DNA from: Porticoccus sp. W117
GTDB taxonomy: Bacteria > Pseudomonadota > Gammaproteobacteria > Pseudomonadales > Porticoccaceae
DNA length: 64,000 nt
Reading direction: 5' to 3'
Assembly: GCF_030341905.1 (NCBI RefSeq)
Contig: NZ_JATAAF010000015.1
Span: 1 to 64,000 of the forward strand
A program made the position numbers and the translations under genes. The notes below the pieces were generated by a model that did no database searches, was not told the DNA's origin, and saw only the letters and a list, made by a program, of their open reading frames with translations. This document shows, piece by piece, positions 25,756 through 35,288 of the stretch (its first letter is position 1; the number at the start of each line of letters is the position of its first letter).

Positions 25756-25901
25756 TTCTTTGAATCTCGTAGTAGGTAGAAGTAACTTAGCATGTCACCT
25801 GGGATCTGCGAAAACCCCACGAATCATAGACTACTGACAGCAGCAGGTATTTCATTCATCATACCGACCTTTATTTATTATCAACCACTTGCGTTTTTTG
25901 A

Positions 25902-27242
25902 ATGAACCAAACCATCAAACACCGGGTAAAAACCCACAAGTTATCCGACCTCAGCGAGCAGCAGATCAACACATTGTTGCGACGCACCGAGTCGGATATT
26001 GAGCAATTTGTCGAGCAGGTAAAACCCATTGTTGCCGCCGTTAAAGAGCGCGGCGATCAGGCCCTGGCGGATTTCGCCCAGCAATTTGACAAGGCACCGA
26101 TAACTGCAGACCAGATACAGGTCAGCGAACAGGAATTTGACCAGGCCTTTGCCCAGCTGGACAGCGAGCTGATCGACACCCTGAAATACTCGGTGGACAA
26201 CGTGCGCCGCTTTCACGAGGCGCAGATGCCGGAGGAAATGTGGCTCAAGGAAATCCGCCCCGGCGCCTTTGCTGGTGACCGCTACACGCCCATTGAAGCA
26301 GTGGCCTGTTACATTCCCCGCGGCAAAGGCTCGTTCCCCAGCGTTGCCATTATGACCACTGTGCCCGCAGTGGTTGCCGGTGTGCCCACGGCGGCGATTA
26401 TCACCCCCCCCGGCCCCGACGGCACTGTGGATGCCGCCACTCTGGTGGTAGCGCGGCTGGTGGGCATCCACAAAGTGTACAAGTGCGGCGGCGCCCAAGG
26501 GGTCGCTGCGGTGGCCTACGGCACCGAAACCGTACCCAAATGCGACAAAATCGTCGGCCCCGGCAGCCCCTTTGTCGTGGCAGCTAAAAAGCTGGTGGCA
26601 GATGTGCTGGACCCCGGCACGCCAGCGGGCCCCAGCGAAGCCATTGTGCTGGCGGACGAAACCGCCAATCCCAAGCTGGCGGCACTGGATTTGCTGATTG
26701 AAGCGGAGCACGGCCCGGATTCATCGGCCTTTTTGGTCACTCACAACGAGCAACTGGCCACCGAAGCTGCCGACGCCATTCAGCAATACTGGGGAGAGAT
26801 GAGCGAGCTGCGGGTGGACTTTTCATCCACCGTACTGGGTGGTGACAGCGGCGGTATTGTGCTGACAGGCACCTTTGAAGAAGCGGTACAGTTCTGCAAC
26901 GACTACGCCGCCGAGCACTTGTTGATCCTTAGCAAAGACCCGTTCAAGCACCTGGGCAAAATCAAAAACGCCGGGGAAATTCTGCTGGGGGAATACACCC
27001 CTATTTCCATCGCCAACTTTGTTTTGGGGCCAAATGCGGTGCTGCCCACGTCGATGGCGGCCAAAACCGCGTCGCCTCTGTCGGTGTTTGATTTTATGAA
27101 AAGCTGTTCAATCGGTTATGTCACCGAACAGGGCTACCGGGAGATGGCGCCCCACACCCACCGTTTCGCCACCTACGAAGGCTTCGATGCCCACGCTAAT
27201 GCGGTATCGCACTTGAGAGACGAGGCTTTTGACAGTGAAAAA

Positions 27243-27245
<3 letters not shown>
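25902..27245 (+). CDS. HisD-like (histidinol-dehydrogenase-family) dehydrogenase with altered active site
   Basis: The 447-residue product is clearly of the HisD fold (CGGAQGVAAVAYGTETVPK, AGPSEAIVLADE, EAEH). Compared with the usual residues recalled from HisD, the zinc site is changed: the Gln of QAEH is Glu267, and the Asp and His of GDYxxGPNH are Asn372 and Ala379. The Glu-His pair (E338, H339) and the last histidine (H431) are kept. The substrate is therefore probably not histidinol. A HisD-like enzyme, HpsN, oxidises dihydroxypropanesulfonate. It is divergent from the formate dehydrogenase and upstream of formaldehyde genes, with no other his genes near. The stop codon comes from the terminal repeat of a MITE-like element. 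Confidence 0.85.
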
Positions 27246-28651
<1,406 letters not shown>

Positions 28652-28667
28652 CCGTCAAACCCAACCC

Positions 28668-28826
28668 CGTCATCCTGAGCGGCGCAGCCGCGTGAAGACA
28701 AATTGGCAGGAAAGCCAATTTGGGCGTCGAAGACGGCTCGTAGGGCCGAACACCAAGGATGGTGTGAGTCAATCTCACAACGATCAACAGGCGAGATCCT
28801 CACGTCGCTACGCTCCTCAGGATGAC
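28668..28826. repeat. type-B palindromic repeat with insert, between frmA and frmB
   Basis: The outer arms GTCATCCTGAGCGGCGCAGC and GTCGCTACGCTCCTCAGGATGAC are those of the repeat at 20688-20773. The interior is longer and holds further hairpins (AAATTGGCAGGAAAGCCAATTT and a GTGAG..CTCAC pair). It fills most of the 201-base gap between two genes of one pathway. Confidence 0.8.
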
Positions 28827-28852
28827 AAATACTGATTTTTCGAGATCATTCA

Positions 28853-29692
28853 ATGCAAAAGATCAGCGAAAACAAACTATTTGGCGGCCAACAGCTGCGC
28901 TATCAGCACCGCTCCGACGCACTCAACTGCGACATGATCTTTGCGGTGTACATGCCGCCCCAAGCAGAGCAAGGGCCCGTGCCGGTGCTGTACTGGCTGT
29001 CCGGGCTGACCTGCAACGACGAGAATTTTGTTACCAAAGCCGGGGCTCAACGCTACGCTGCCGAGCACGGCATCGCCATCATCGCCCCAGACACCAGCCC
29101 CCGCGGTGACGGGGTGCCCGACGACCCGGAAGGCGCTTACGACCTGGGCCTGGGAGCGGGCTTTTACGTCAATGCCACACAAGCGCCCTGGGACAAACAC
29201 TATCGCATGTACGATTATGTGGTGGATGAGTTGCCGCAGTTGGTGGCCGAGGAGCTGCCACACATCAGTGACAGAGCGGCCATCAGCGGTCATTCCATGG
29301 GAGGTCACGGCGCGCTCACCATCGCCCTGAAAAACCCCGGCCGTTTTACCTCCGTTTCTGCCTTTGCTCCCATCTGTTCACCACTGCACTGCCCCTGGGG
29401 CGAAAAAGCGCTGGGCAACTACCTGGGCGCTAACCGCGACGCGTGGCAGCAGTACGACACCACCGTGCTGCTGACAAACACCAGCGAACGCCTGCCGATA
29501 TTGGTGGATCAGGGGAGTGCGGATAATTTTTTGCAGGAACAACTAAAAACCGAGCTGCTGACAGAGGCTGCCGCCGAGGCCAACTACCCCATGGACATTC
29601 GCATGCAGCCGGGCTACGACCACAGCTACTACTTTATCGCCAGTTTTATCGGCGAACACATTGCCTTCCATGCCCGACATTTGCAGGGATAG
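28853..29692 (+). CDS. frmB: S-formylglutathione hydrolase
   Basis: An esterase-D-type alpha/beta hydrolase of 279 residues that releases formate and glutathione from S-formylglutathione. The nucleophile is Ser148 in GHSMGG, with Asp224 and His257 (GYDHSYYF) completing the triad. It has the WLSGLTC and APDTSPRG segments of the family. It follows frmA, and its product formate feeds the dehydrogenase encoded divergently. Confidence 0.97.
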   Translation: MQKISENKLFGGQQLRYQHRSDALNCDMIFAVYMPPQAEQGPVPVLYWLSGLTCNDENFVTKAGAQRYAAEHGIAIIAPDTSPRGDGVPDDPEGAYDLGLGAGFYVNATQAPWDKHYRMYDYVVDELPQLVAEELPHISDRAAISGHSMGGHGALTIALKNPGRFTSVSAFAPICSPLHCPWGEKALGNYLGANRDAWQQYDTTVLLTNTSERLPILVDQGSADNFLQEQLKTELLTEAAAEANYPMDIRMQPGYDHSYYFIASFIGEHIAFHARHLQG

Positions 29693-29753
29693 TGTTAGAA
29701 TCTAACCCTTCGTTTCCAAACGACTTTTCTCACTCCCAGCACAAGGCAAGGAC

Positions 29754-31592
29754 TTGAAAGCAAGGCGCACCTACCTGCGAACCAAGCGCTCACTGTTCAG
29801 GGGCATGGATGGCCTGCACGAAAAACTTTTCCCCTTTCTCAGCTGGGGGCAAAATATTTCGCAAAACTCCCTTAAAGCCGACCTGATGGCAGGCGTCACT
29901 GGCGCAGTGCTGGTGCTGCCCCAAGGGGTAGCCTACGCGCTGATTGCCGGGCTGCCTGCGGTGTACGGCATTTACACCGCCATCGTCACGCCCATTATCG
30001 CCGGTCTGTTTGGCTCCTCCCGACATTTGATTTCCGGGCCCACCGCAGCCATTTCCATTATCGTGATGAAAATTGCCAGCGAACTGGCGGAAACCGGCAC
30101 GGAAGAATTTGTTGCGGTGGCGCTGACGCTGACCTTCCTCTGCGGCCTGGTGCAGTACGGTATGGGGCTGGCACGGCTGGGGAGCATGATCAACTTTATC
30201 TCCCACACGGTGGTGCTGGGCTTTACTGCCGGCGCTTCGCTGCTGATCGCTACCAGCCAGCTGCGGCACTTCTTCGGCATCGACATTCCCAAACAGGCGA
30301 GCGTCACCGAAACCTGGATGACCCTGTGGAATAACCTCGGGGGGATCGGTTTCTATTCGGTGCTGATCGCTTTTACCACCATTGTCGCCACCCTGGCCAT
30401 CAAACAGTACAAACCCCGCTGGCCGAATATGCTGTCGGGCATGGTGATCGGCAGCCTGGTGTGCTGGCTGATTTCCGGCGACGAACACGGCATTGCCCTG
30501 GTAGGCGCCCTGCCCCGTTCGTTGCCCACGCTGTCTATGCCCGACCTGTCGGAAGGCACGGTAGCGGCGGTACTACCCGGCGCCATGGCAGTGGCAGTAC
30601 TGGGCCTGGTGGAAGCGGTTTCCATCGCCCGCGCCATCGGCATTCGCTCCGGCCAGCGCATCAGCGGCAGCCGGGAATTTATCGGCCAGGGGCTCTCCAA
30701 TATTGTCGGCAGCTTCTTCTCCTGCTACGCCGGTTCCGGCTCCTTTACCCGCTCCGGCGCCAACTACGACGCCGGCGCGCAAACCCCACTGGCGGGGGTT
30801 TTTGCCGCCCTGATCCTGATACTGGTGCTGTTGCTGATTCCCGACATCACCGCCTACCTGCCCATGCCGGTGATGGCTGGCACCATTATTCTGGTGGCCT
30901 GGAACCTGATCGACTTCCAGCACATAAAAACCGTTCTGAAAAGCGACAAGCAGGAAATCACCATCTTTGTGGTGACCTTTGGCTCCACCCTGTTTGTGGA
31001 ACTGGAATTCGCCATCTACTTCGGGGTGATCCTGTCTCTGGTAATGTTCCTGCGGCGCACTTCCATTCCACAGCTGGTGGTGGTGGCACCGCGCTCCCAC
31101 AACGCAGGCACCGAGTTGCGCGGTACCAAGCGCTTTGGGCTAAAGGAATGCCCGCAGCTGAAAATTGTGCGGGTGGACGGCTCTATATTCTTCGGCTCGG
31201 TCAATCATATTGTCGGCCGCCTGCAGAGCCTGTGTAACGAAAACACCCCGGAAAAACACCTGATGCTGCTGTGCACCAGCGTCAACACCATCGACTTGGC
31301 GGGCATGGAAATGCTGATTCAGGAGAAAAAGCGCCTCAAAGATATCGGCGGCAACCTGTATATCTGCGGCCTGAAAAGCAGCGTGCGCCAGGATTTAACG
31401 CACATGGGCGGCATGGAACAGCTGCCCACCGAGCGCTTTACCGCAACACCGGATCTGGCGCTCAATAGCATTGTGCCGATGCTGGAAGCATCAATTTGTG
31501 AAAGCTGCGAAAAGCGGGTTTTTAAACAGTGCCCGCAGGTGGTGCAGGAGCCGGAAGAAGATAAATCGGAAGAGTTTAAGTTGACGATTTGA
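29754..31592 (+). CDS. SulP-family anion transporter with STAS domain
   Basis: The 612-residue protein has about 10-12 membrane segments starting with the SulP signature (LMAGVTGAVLVLPQGVAYAL, VYGIYTAIVTPI) and a C-terminal cytoplasmic STAS domain (about 440-560). SulP proteins carry sulfate, bicarbonate, molybdate or other anions; the substrate cannot be told. The position after frmB could suggest bicarbonate or molybdate but this is only a guess. The C-terminal tail adds a Cys-containing stretch (CESCEKRVFKQC). The start used is a TTG at 29754 with AAGG upstream; an ATG at 29805 is an alternative. Confidence 0.88.
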   Translation: MKARRTYLRTKRSLFRGMDGLHEKLFPFLSWGQNISQNSLKADLMAGVTGAVLVLPQGVAYALIAGLPAVYGIYTAIVTPIIAGLFGSSRHLISGPTAAISIIVMKIASELAETGTEEFVAVALTLTFLCGLVQYGMGLARLGSMINFISHTVVLGFTAGASLLIATSQLRHFFGIDIPKQASVTETWMTLWNNLGGIGFYSVLIAFTTIVATLAIKQYKPRWPNMLSGMVIGSLVCWLISGDEHGIALVGALPRSLPTLSMPDLSEGTVAAVLPGAMAVAVLGLVEAVSIARAIGIRSGQRISGSREFIGQGLSNIVGSFFSCYAGSGSFTRSGANYDAGAQTPLAGVFAALILILVLLLIPDITAYLPMPVMAGTIILVAWNLIDFQHIKTVLKSDKQEITIFVVTFGSTLFVELEFAIYFGVILSLVMFLRRTSIPQLVVVAPRSHNAGTELRGTKRFGLKECPQLKIVRVDGSIFFGSVNHIVGRLQSLCNENTPEKHLMLLCTSVNTIDLAGMEMLIQEKKRLKDIGGNLYICGLKSSVRQDLTHMGGMEQLPTERFTATPDLALNSIVPMLEASICESCEKRVFKQCPQVVQEPEEDKSEEFKLTI

Positions 31593-31835
31593 CGTTTGAC
31601 GTTTGACGTTTGACGTTTGACGTAAATGCTGTAGGTCGGCTTTCTTATAGGTGAAGAGTAGCCCGACAACGGTGGCCACCTAAAGCACCGAGAGTGTCGG
31701 CCTGAAGGCCGACCTACAGGGTGCTGCGCCAAATTGACTCGCTACATCCTTGTAGCTCGGGCTACGCCCACCTTCGGTGCCCAAATCGGCTATCCTGCCG
31801 ATTTGTCGTCAAACGTCGAACATCCAACGTCTAAC
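31593..31835. repeat. repeat-rich intergenic region with 7-bp tandem repeats
   Basis: From about 31586 to 31622 the unit TTTGACG is repeated about five times. It is followed by an inverted pair GTAGGTCGGC / GCCGACCTAC (31631-31641 and 31708-31720). A further hairpin TGTAGCTCGGGCTACG follows, and finally GTCAAACGTCGAACATCCAACGTC, an imperfect inverse of the tandem unit. No gene is supported. The two convergent genes end on either side. Confidence 0.7.
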
Positions 31836-32591
31836 TCAAGCACACACCGGGCAATCCGGATTTGCTGAAAGCGATATTGCCCGCCAGGCAAAACTTTTCC
31901 CCTCAAAAATCTGCAGCTGACTAAGGGTCTTTGATTCCACTCCCACGCAGAGCTTGATCGCTTCCAGTGCCATCGCCGTGCCCAATATCCCCACCACTGG
32001 GCCAATAATGCCCGCTTCTGCGCAGCTGGCCTGGGCAGTTGGCAGTTGGTCGCCAAACAGGCATTGATAGCAAGGCTGTTTTGCGCCGCCGAGCTGCCCT
32101 TTATCACGAAAGTCAAACACCACCAGCTGGCCATCCCAACCTACCGCAGCGCCGAACACCAACGGCACGCTGTGGCGGTGGCAAGCGCGGTTAACCGCCA
32201 GGCGAGTGGTGAGGTTATCGCTGCAATCCAGCACCAAGTCCACTTCTGGCACGTAGTAATCAAGCGCCTCATCATCCAGGCGTTCGTCGATGGACTCGAC
32301 ATTGACGTGGGGATTTAGAGTTTCCAGTTGACCTTGAGCACTGTCGGATTTGCTGTCGCCACAATCGTCTCTGCGATACAACACCTGGCGGTGCAGATTG
32401 CTGACATCAACCGTATCGCCATCGGCAATCAACAATGTACCAACACCGGCACCAGCCAGATACAGCGCCGCTGGTGCACCCAGCCCCCCGGCACCCACCA
32501 ACAGCACCCTTGCCGACGCCAGAGCCTGCTGGCCCTGCTCACCAATCTCCGGCAGCAGTTGCTGGCGACTGTAGCGCAGCGCCTCGCTCAC
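31836..32591 (-). CDS. moeB: MoeB/ThiF-family adenylyltransferase (probable MoeB)
   Basis: An E1-like enzyme of 251 residues that adenylates the C-terminal Gly-Gly of MoaD (or ThiS) before sulfur transfer. It has the ATP-binding motif GAGGLGAP, the VDVSNLHRQ segment, DCSDNLTTR and zinc cysteine pairs CYQC and CPVC. The start is a GTG that directly follows the TGA of the TlpA-like gene, implying translational coupling. The nearby moaD ends in GG, and the other cofactor genes lie 7 kb to the right, so MoeB is favoured over ThiF. Confidence 0.9.
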   Translation of the reverse strand: MSEALRYSRQQLLPEIGEQGQQALASARVLLVGAGGLGAPAALYLAGAGVGTLLIADGDTVDVSNLHRQVLYRRDDCGDSKSDSAQGQLETLNPHVNVESIDERLDDEALDYYVPEVDLVLDCSDNLTTRLAVNRACHRHSVPLVFGAAVGWDGQLVVFDFRDKGQLGGAKQPCYQCLFGDQLPTAQASCAEAGIIGPVVGILGTAMALEAIKLCVGVESKTLSQLQIFEGKSFAWRAISLSANPDCPVCA

Positions 32592-33128
32592 TCAGGACGC
32601 ATCCAGCTGTTGCTGAATCACCTGTTTCAGATGCTCTACTTCCTTTGAGGTGACGCCAAGCTGGTGCACCACAACAGAACCATCGCGGCCGATAATCACA
32701 CTGCGAGGAATCATCAAGTCTGCGTATTGACTGTAGATGGCTCGGTCGGGGTCGGCAGCAAAAGGCATTGAGTAGCCGTGTTCTTCCTTAAACTCCGCCA
32801 TTTCGTCGCTGTTGTGCTCGCGACCCAGGTTCACCATCACCAAATCTTCGTGGTCTATCTGTTGGTAAATGTTTTTTTCGAGCTGAGGCAACTTGACCAT
32901 GCAGGGGGGGCACCAGGTGGCGAAAAAATTCACCAGTATCACCTTGCCTTTAAGGGCTTCGGTATCAATGCCCACACCATCGGTTGTGGTAACAGAGAAT
33001 GCCGGGGCCGGATCACCGACGCCAACGAGGCTGTGCTTGTCGGTCGACTTGGCACCACAGAGGGCCACCAGGGCCAATGGCACAATCAACAGCCGGCAGG
33101 TGCGGGCAATAAATGTTTTGGCAATCAT
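32592..33128 (-). CDS. TlpA-family periplasmic thioredoxin-like protein (copy 1)
   Basis: The 178-residue product has a hydrophobic N-terminal signal and a TlpA/ResA-type thioredoxin domain with FATWCPPC and the cis-proline segment MIPRSVIIG. It is a close paralogue of the protein at 38491-39027; the two genes lie on each side of the sigma factor, FecR and TonB-receptor genes. It is divergent from the sigma-factor gene and coupled to moeB at its 3' end. The Cys in VALCGAK is not a good lipobox. Probable periplasmic thiol reductase of unknown substrate. Confidence 0.88.
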   Translation of the reverse strand: MIAKTFIARTCRLLIVPLALVALCGAKSTDKHSLVGVGDPAPAFSVTTTDGVGIDTEALKGKVILVNFFATWCPPCMVKLPQLEKNIYQQIDHEDLVMVNLGREHNSDEMAEFKEEHGYSMPFAADPDRAIYSQYADLMIPRSVIIGRDGSVVVHQLGVTSKEVEHLKQVIQQQLDAS

Positions 33129-33462
33129 AGTTATATCCTGTGTTGTAACGCGACCGGCTTTAACCCGGATATTTCATCGAAAGGAGAAAAAACGGCGGTA
33201 ATATCTTTTCAAAAAAGTTATCGAAGCCTTTAACAAGAAATTCCGCGGCGGCGAAATGCTATCAAACTCCAATTTCATTTTCACCCGTTAAACGCCGTCG
33301 CGTAGAATCTGATGTCAGCAAAGATAATATCACCAGCAATTTGAGCGTTTTGTTTCTGTCAAAAGCGAACAAACGAACTCACAAAGGCCCATCAATCGCA
33401 GGTCGTAAAAAAATACAGGGGAATTACTGCGCTTAACCGTGTTAGTGTCGAGCGAAGAGCCA
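33129..33462. promoter_or_regulatory. divergent promoter region, tlpA-like / ECF sigma factor
   Basis: A 334-base AT-rich gap between divergent genes. It must hold the promoters for the tlpA-like gene and for the sigma-factor operon. No operator or consensus promoter could be fixed by eye. A GTG at 33439 could extend the sigma factor by 8 residues, but GAAGAG lies correctly before the ATG at 33463. Confidence 0.4.
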
Positions 33463-34053
33463 ATGGACGTTATGAGAAAGCAGAAAGCACAAGTCGTCAA
33501 ACTTCCACCACCAGGAATGAAGACCCGCCCACAAGTACTGGAGCACCTGCACACAGAGCACGGCCCGGCACTGAAAGCATTTTTAGCGGTGAGAATGGGA
33601 AGGGGAAACAGCGATATTGAAGATGTCTTTCAAGATGTATTTGTGCGTCTGTCAAATATGCCAGACCTCAATGCTCGCCTGAGCACCGACCAAACCCGAA
33701 ACCGCGCTTTTATATTTACCATTGCCAACAATCTGGCGCTGGATTTAATCCGCTCCAAACAAGTCAGAGCCCGTTACCAGCAGCGTCAAACCGAATTGGA
33801 TGATAACGATATCGACCGACAAGAAACCTGTCCGGAGCGCAGCGCTTCGGCCCAGCAAGAGTTGGATCGGCTGAAAAACACACTGATGAAATTGAAACCC
33901 GAATGGCGCAAAGCGCTGATTATGCATCGCATAATGCACAACACCTATCAAGAAATTGCCAGCGAAATGGATGTCACCATAAAGCAGGTAGAGTGGTTTT
34001 TAAAAAATGCCGTCAGCCGCCTGAATAAAACCAGTATAAGTCGCAGGAAGTGA
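33463..34053 (+). CDS. ECF sigma factor, FecI-like
   Basis: The 196-residue protein has sigma region 2 (DIEDVFQDVFVRL, then FIFTIANNLALDLIRSK) and region 4 (LKPEWRKALIMHRIMHNTYQEIASEMDVTIKQVE). It should direct RNA polymerase to a small set of promoters, probably that of the TonB receptor two genes downstream, when released by the FecR-like protein. The stop overlaps the first codon of the fecR-like gene by 4 bases. Confidence 0.93.
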   Translation: MDVMRKQKAQVVKLPPPGMKTRPQVLEHLHTEHGPALKAFLAVRMGRGNSDIEDVFQDVFVRLSNMPDLNARLSTDQTRNRAFIFTIANNLALDLIRSKQVRARYQQRQTELDDNDIDRQETCPERSASAQQELDRLKNTLMKLKPEWRKALIMHRIMHNTYQEIASEMDVTIKQVEWFLKNAVSRLNKTSISRRK

Positions 34054-35147
34054 TAAAAATGATGCACAAACGCCACCAAACAACCGACATGGACCGCGCC
34101 AACCAAGACGCGATACGACTTATGTCCGGGGAATTAAATGCCGATGAAATCAACTCATTGGCAGACTGGGAAAAACAGTCAACCAGCTATCAACAGCAAT
34201 TTCTGGAGACTCTGGAGTTATTTTCAGAACTGCCAAAGCTGGCAGAGGATGCGGATGTATTAGCCGCCGCCAGACAGAAAACCAACGGAAAAAAATCCGC
34301 AACACCGTCAAAACATCGCAGCATGCAATGGCTGGCCATCGCGGCCAGCCTGTTAATTGCCGCCACCCTGTTTGTGTTGCCTTATGGTGACGATCCACAG
34401 GCTGTCTATCAGCCCGTCAAACGATACGTCACCCGTATTGGAGAACAAAAAATGGTGGAGCTGCCCGATGGCAGCCAACTGCACCTGAACACCGGAACCC
34501 AGTTGATTGTTGACTATTCCGAACACGCTCGGCGGGTGATTCTGGATCGTGGCGAGGTGTATTTTGACATTGCCTCCGACCCGCTAAGGCCGTTCACCGT
34601 CGATCTTAAAAATCCGCATCTGGTAACCGCTCTGGGCACTGAATTCAATATTGAAAAATCCCCGGATAACTACGTCTTGTCAGTGACGGAAGGCGTAGTT
34701 TCACTGCACCCAAGTGCCGAAAGAATCGACTTTAACCAACTTCACAAAGGCCCGCCCTTGAGTCCCGAGTCGATGGCCAAAAGCAACTTTACTGAATCCG
34801 AACACTTTCGCGTCAAGGCGGGCACCGTCGTAAAATTTGATCAAAACCAAAGAGACTTTAGCGTTCATACCGAAACGGATATTGAGCGCCTGCAAGACTG
34901 GCGAGATGGCATTATTTCTTTTCAATCGGAGCCCCTTCACAAGGTGATTTTAGAGCTCAATCGATACTCCGCCAAAAAAATCCTGATCGACGGGAAAAAC
35001 ATTCGGGACTTGGAGATATACGCAGCCATTAAAGTCAACGAAATACACACTGGCTTGAAAGTGATCGAAAAAATACTGCCCGTCAAGACAGTACATTACT
35101 TTGACCGAATCGTTATTGTTGAAAAACACAAAAAACAAACCCCTTAA
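34050..35147 (+). CDS. FecR-like anti-sigma/signal transducer
   Basis: A 365-residue inner-membrane protein. The cytoplasmic N-terminal part (1-90) binds the sigma factor, one membrane segment follows (LAIAASLLIAATLFVLP, about 92-110), then a periplasmic FecR domain (RYVTRIGEQKMVELPDGSQL) and a C-terminal STN-like region (about 280-350) that contacts the receptor. The GTG at 34050 overlaps the sigma-factor stop; an ATG at 34059 is an alternative start. Typical partner of the FecI-like gene upstream. Confidence 0.93.
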   Translation: MIKMMHKRHQTTDMDRANQDAIRLMSGELNADEINSLADWEKQSTSYQQQFLETLELFSELPKLAEDADVLAAARQKTNGKKSATPSKHRSMQWLAIAASLLIAATLFVLPYGDDPQAVYQPVKRYVTRIGEQKMVELPDGSQLHLNTGTQLIVDYSEHARRVILDRGEVYFDIASDPLRPFTVDLKNPHLVTALGTEFNIEKSPDNYVLSVTEGVVSLHPSAERIDFNQLHKGPPLSPESMAKSNFTESEHFRVKAGTVVKFDQNQRDFSVHTETDIERLQDWRDGIISFQSEPLHKVILELNRYSAKKILIDGKNIRDLEIYAAIKVNEIHTGLKVIEKILPVKTVHYFDRIVIVEKHKKQTP

Positions 35148-35165
35148 AATTTTACAGGGGTTTTG
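35136..35165 (+). terminator. hairpin at the end of the fecR-like gene
   Basis: CAAACCCCT pairs with AGGGGTTTTG across an A/T loop; the first arm covers the last codons of the fecR-like gene. It would partly end transcription before the TonB-receptor gene, separating regulator and receptor levels. The T-run is short. Confidence 0.55.
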
Positions 35166-35288
35166 TCGAGCCTAAACGTGTACCTCTCGCTTTCCAAACG
35201 CTCAAACAAATTTTTGGATGCTCAATCCAATACCAAGAAAAGCGTTAAGCGAAGAAGATCAATACACATTATCAAGGTGGGGTAACCT

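Noticed and set aside
31582-31625. Tandem TTTGACG units as a CRISPR array
   Set aside because: The units are 7 bases long with no spacers, and no cas gene is in the window.
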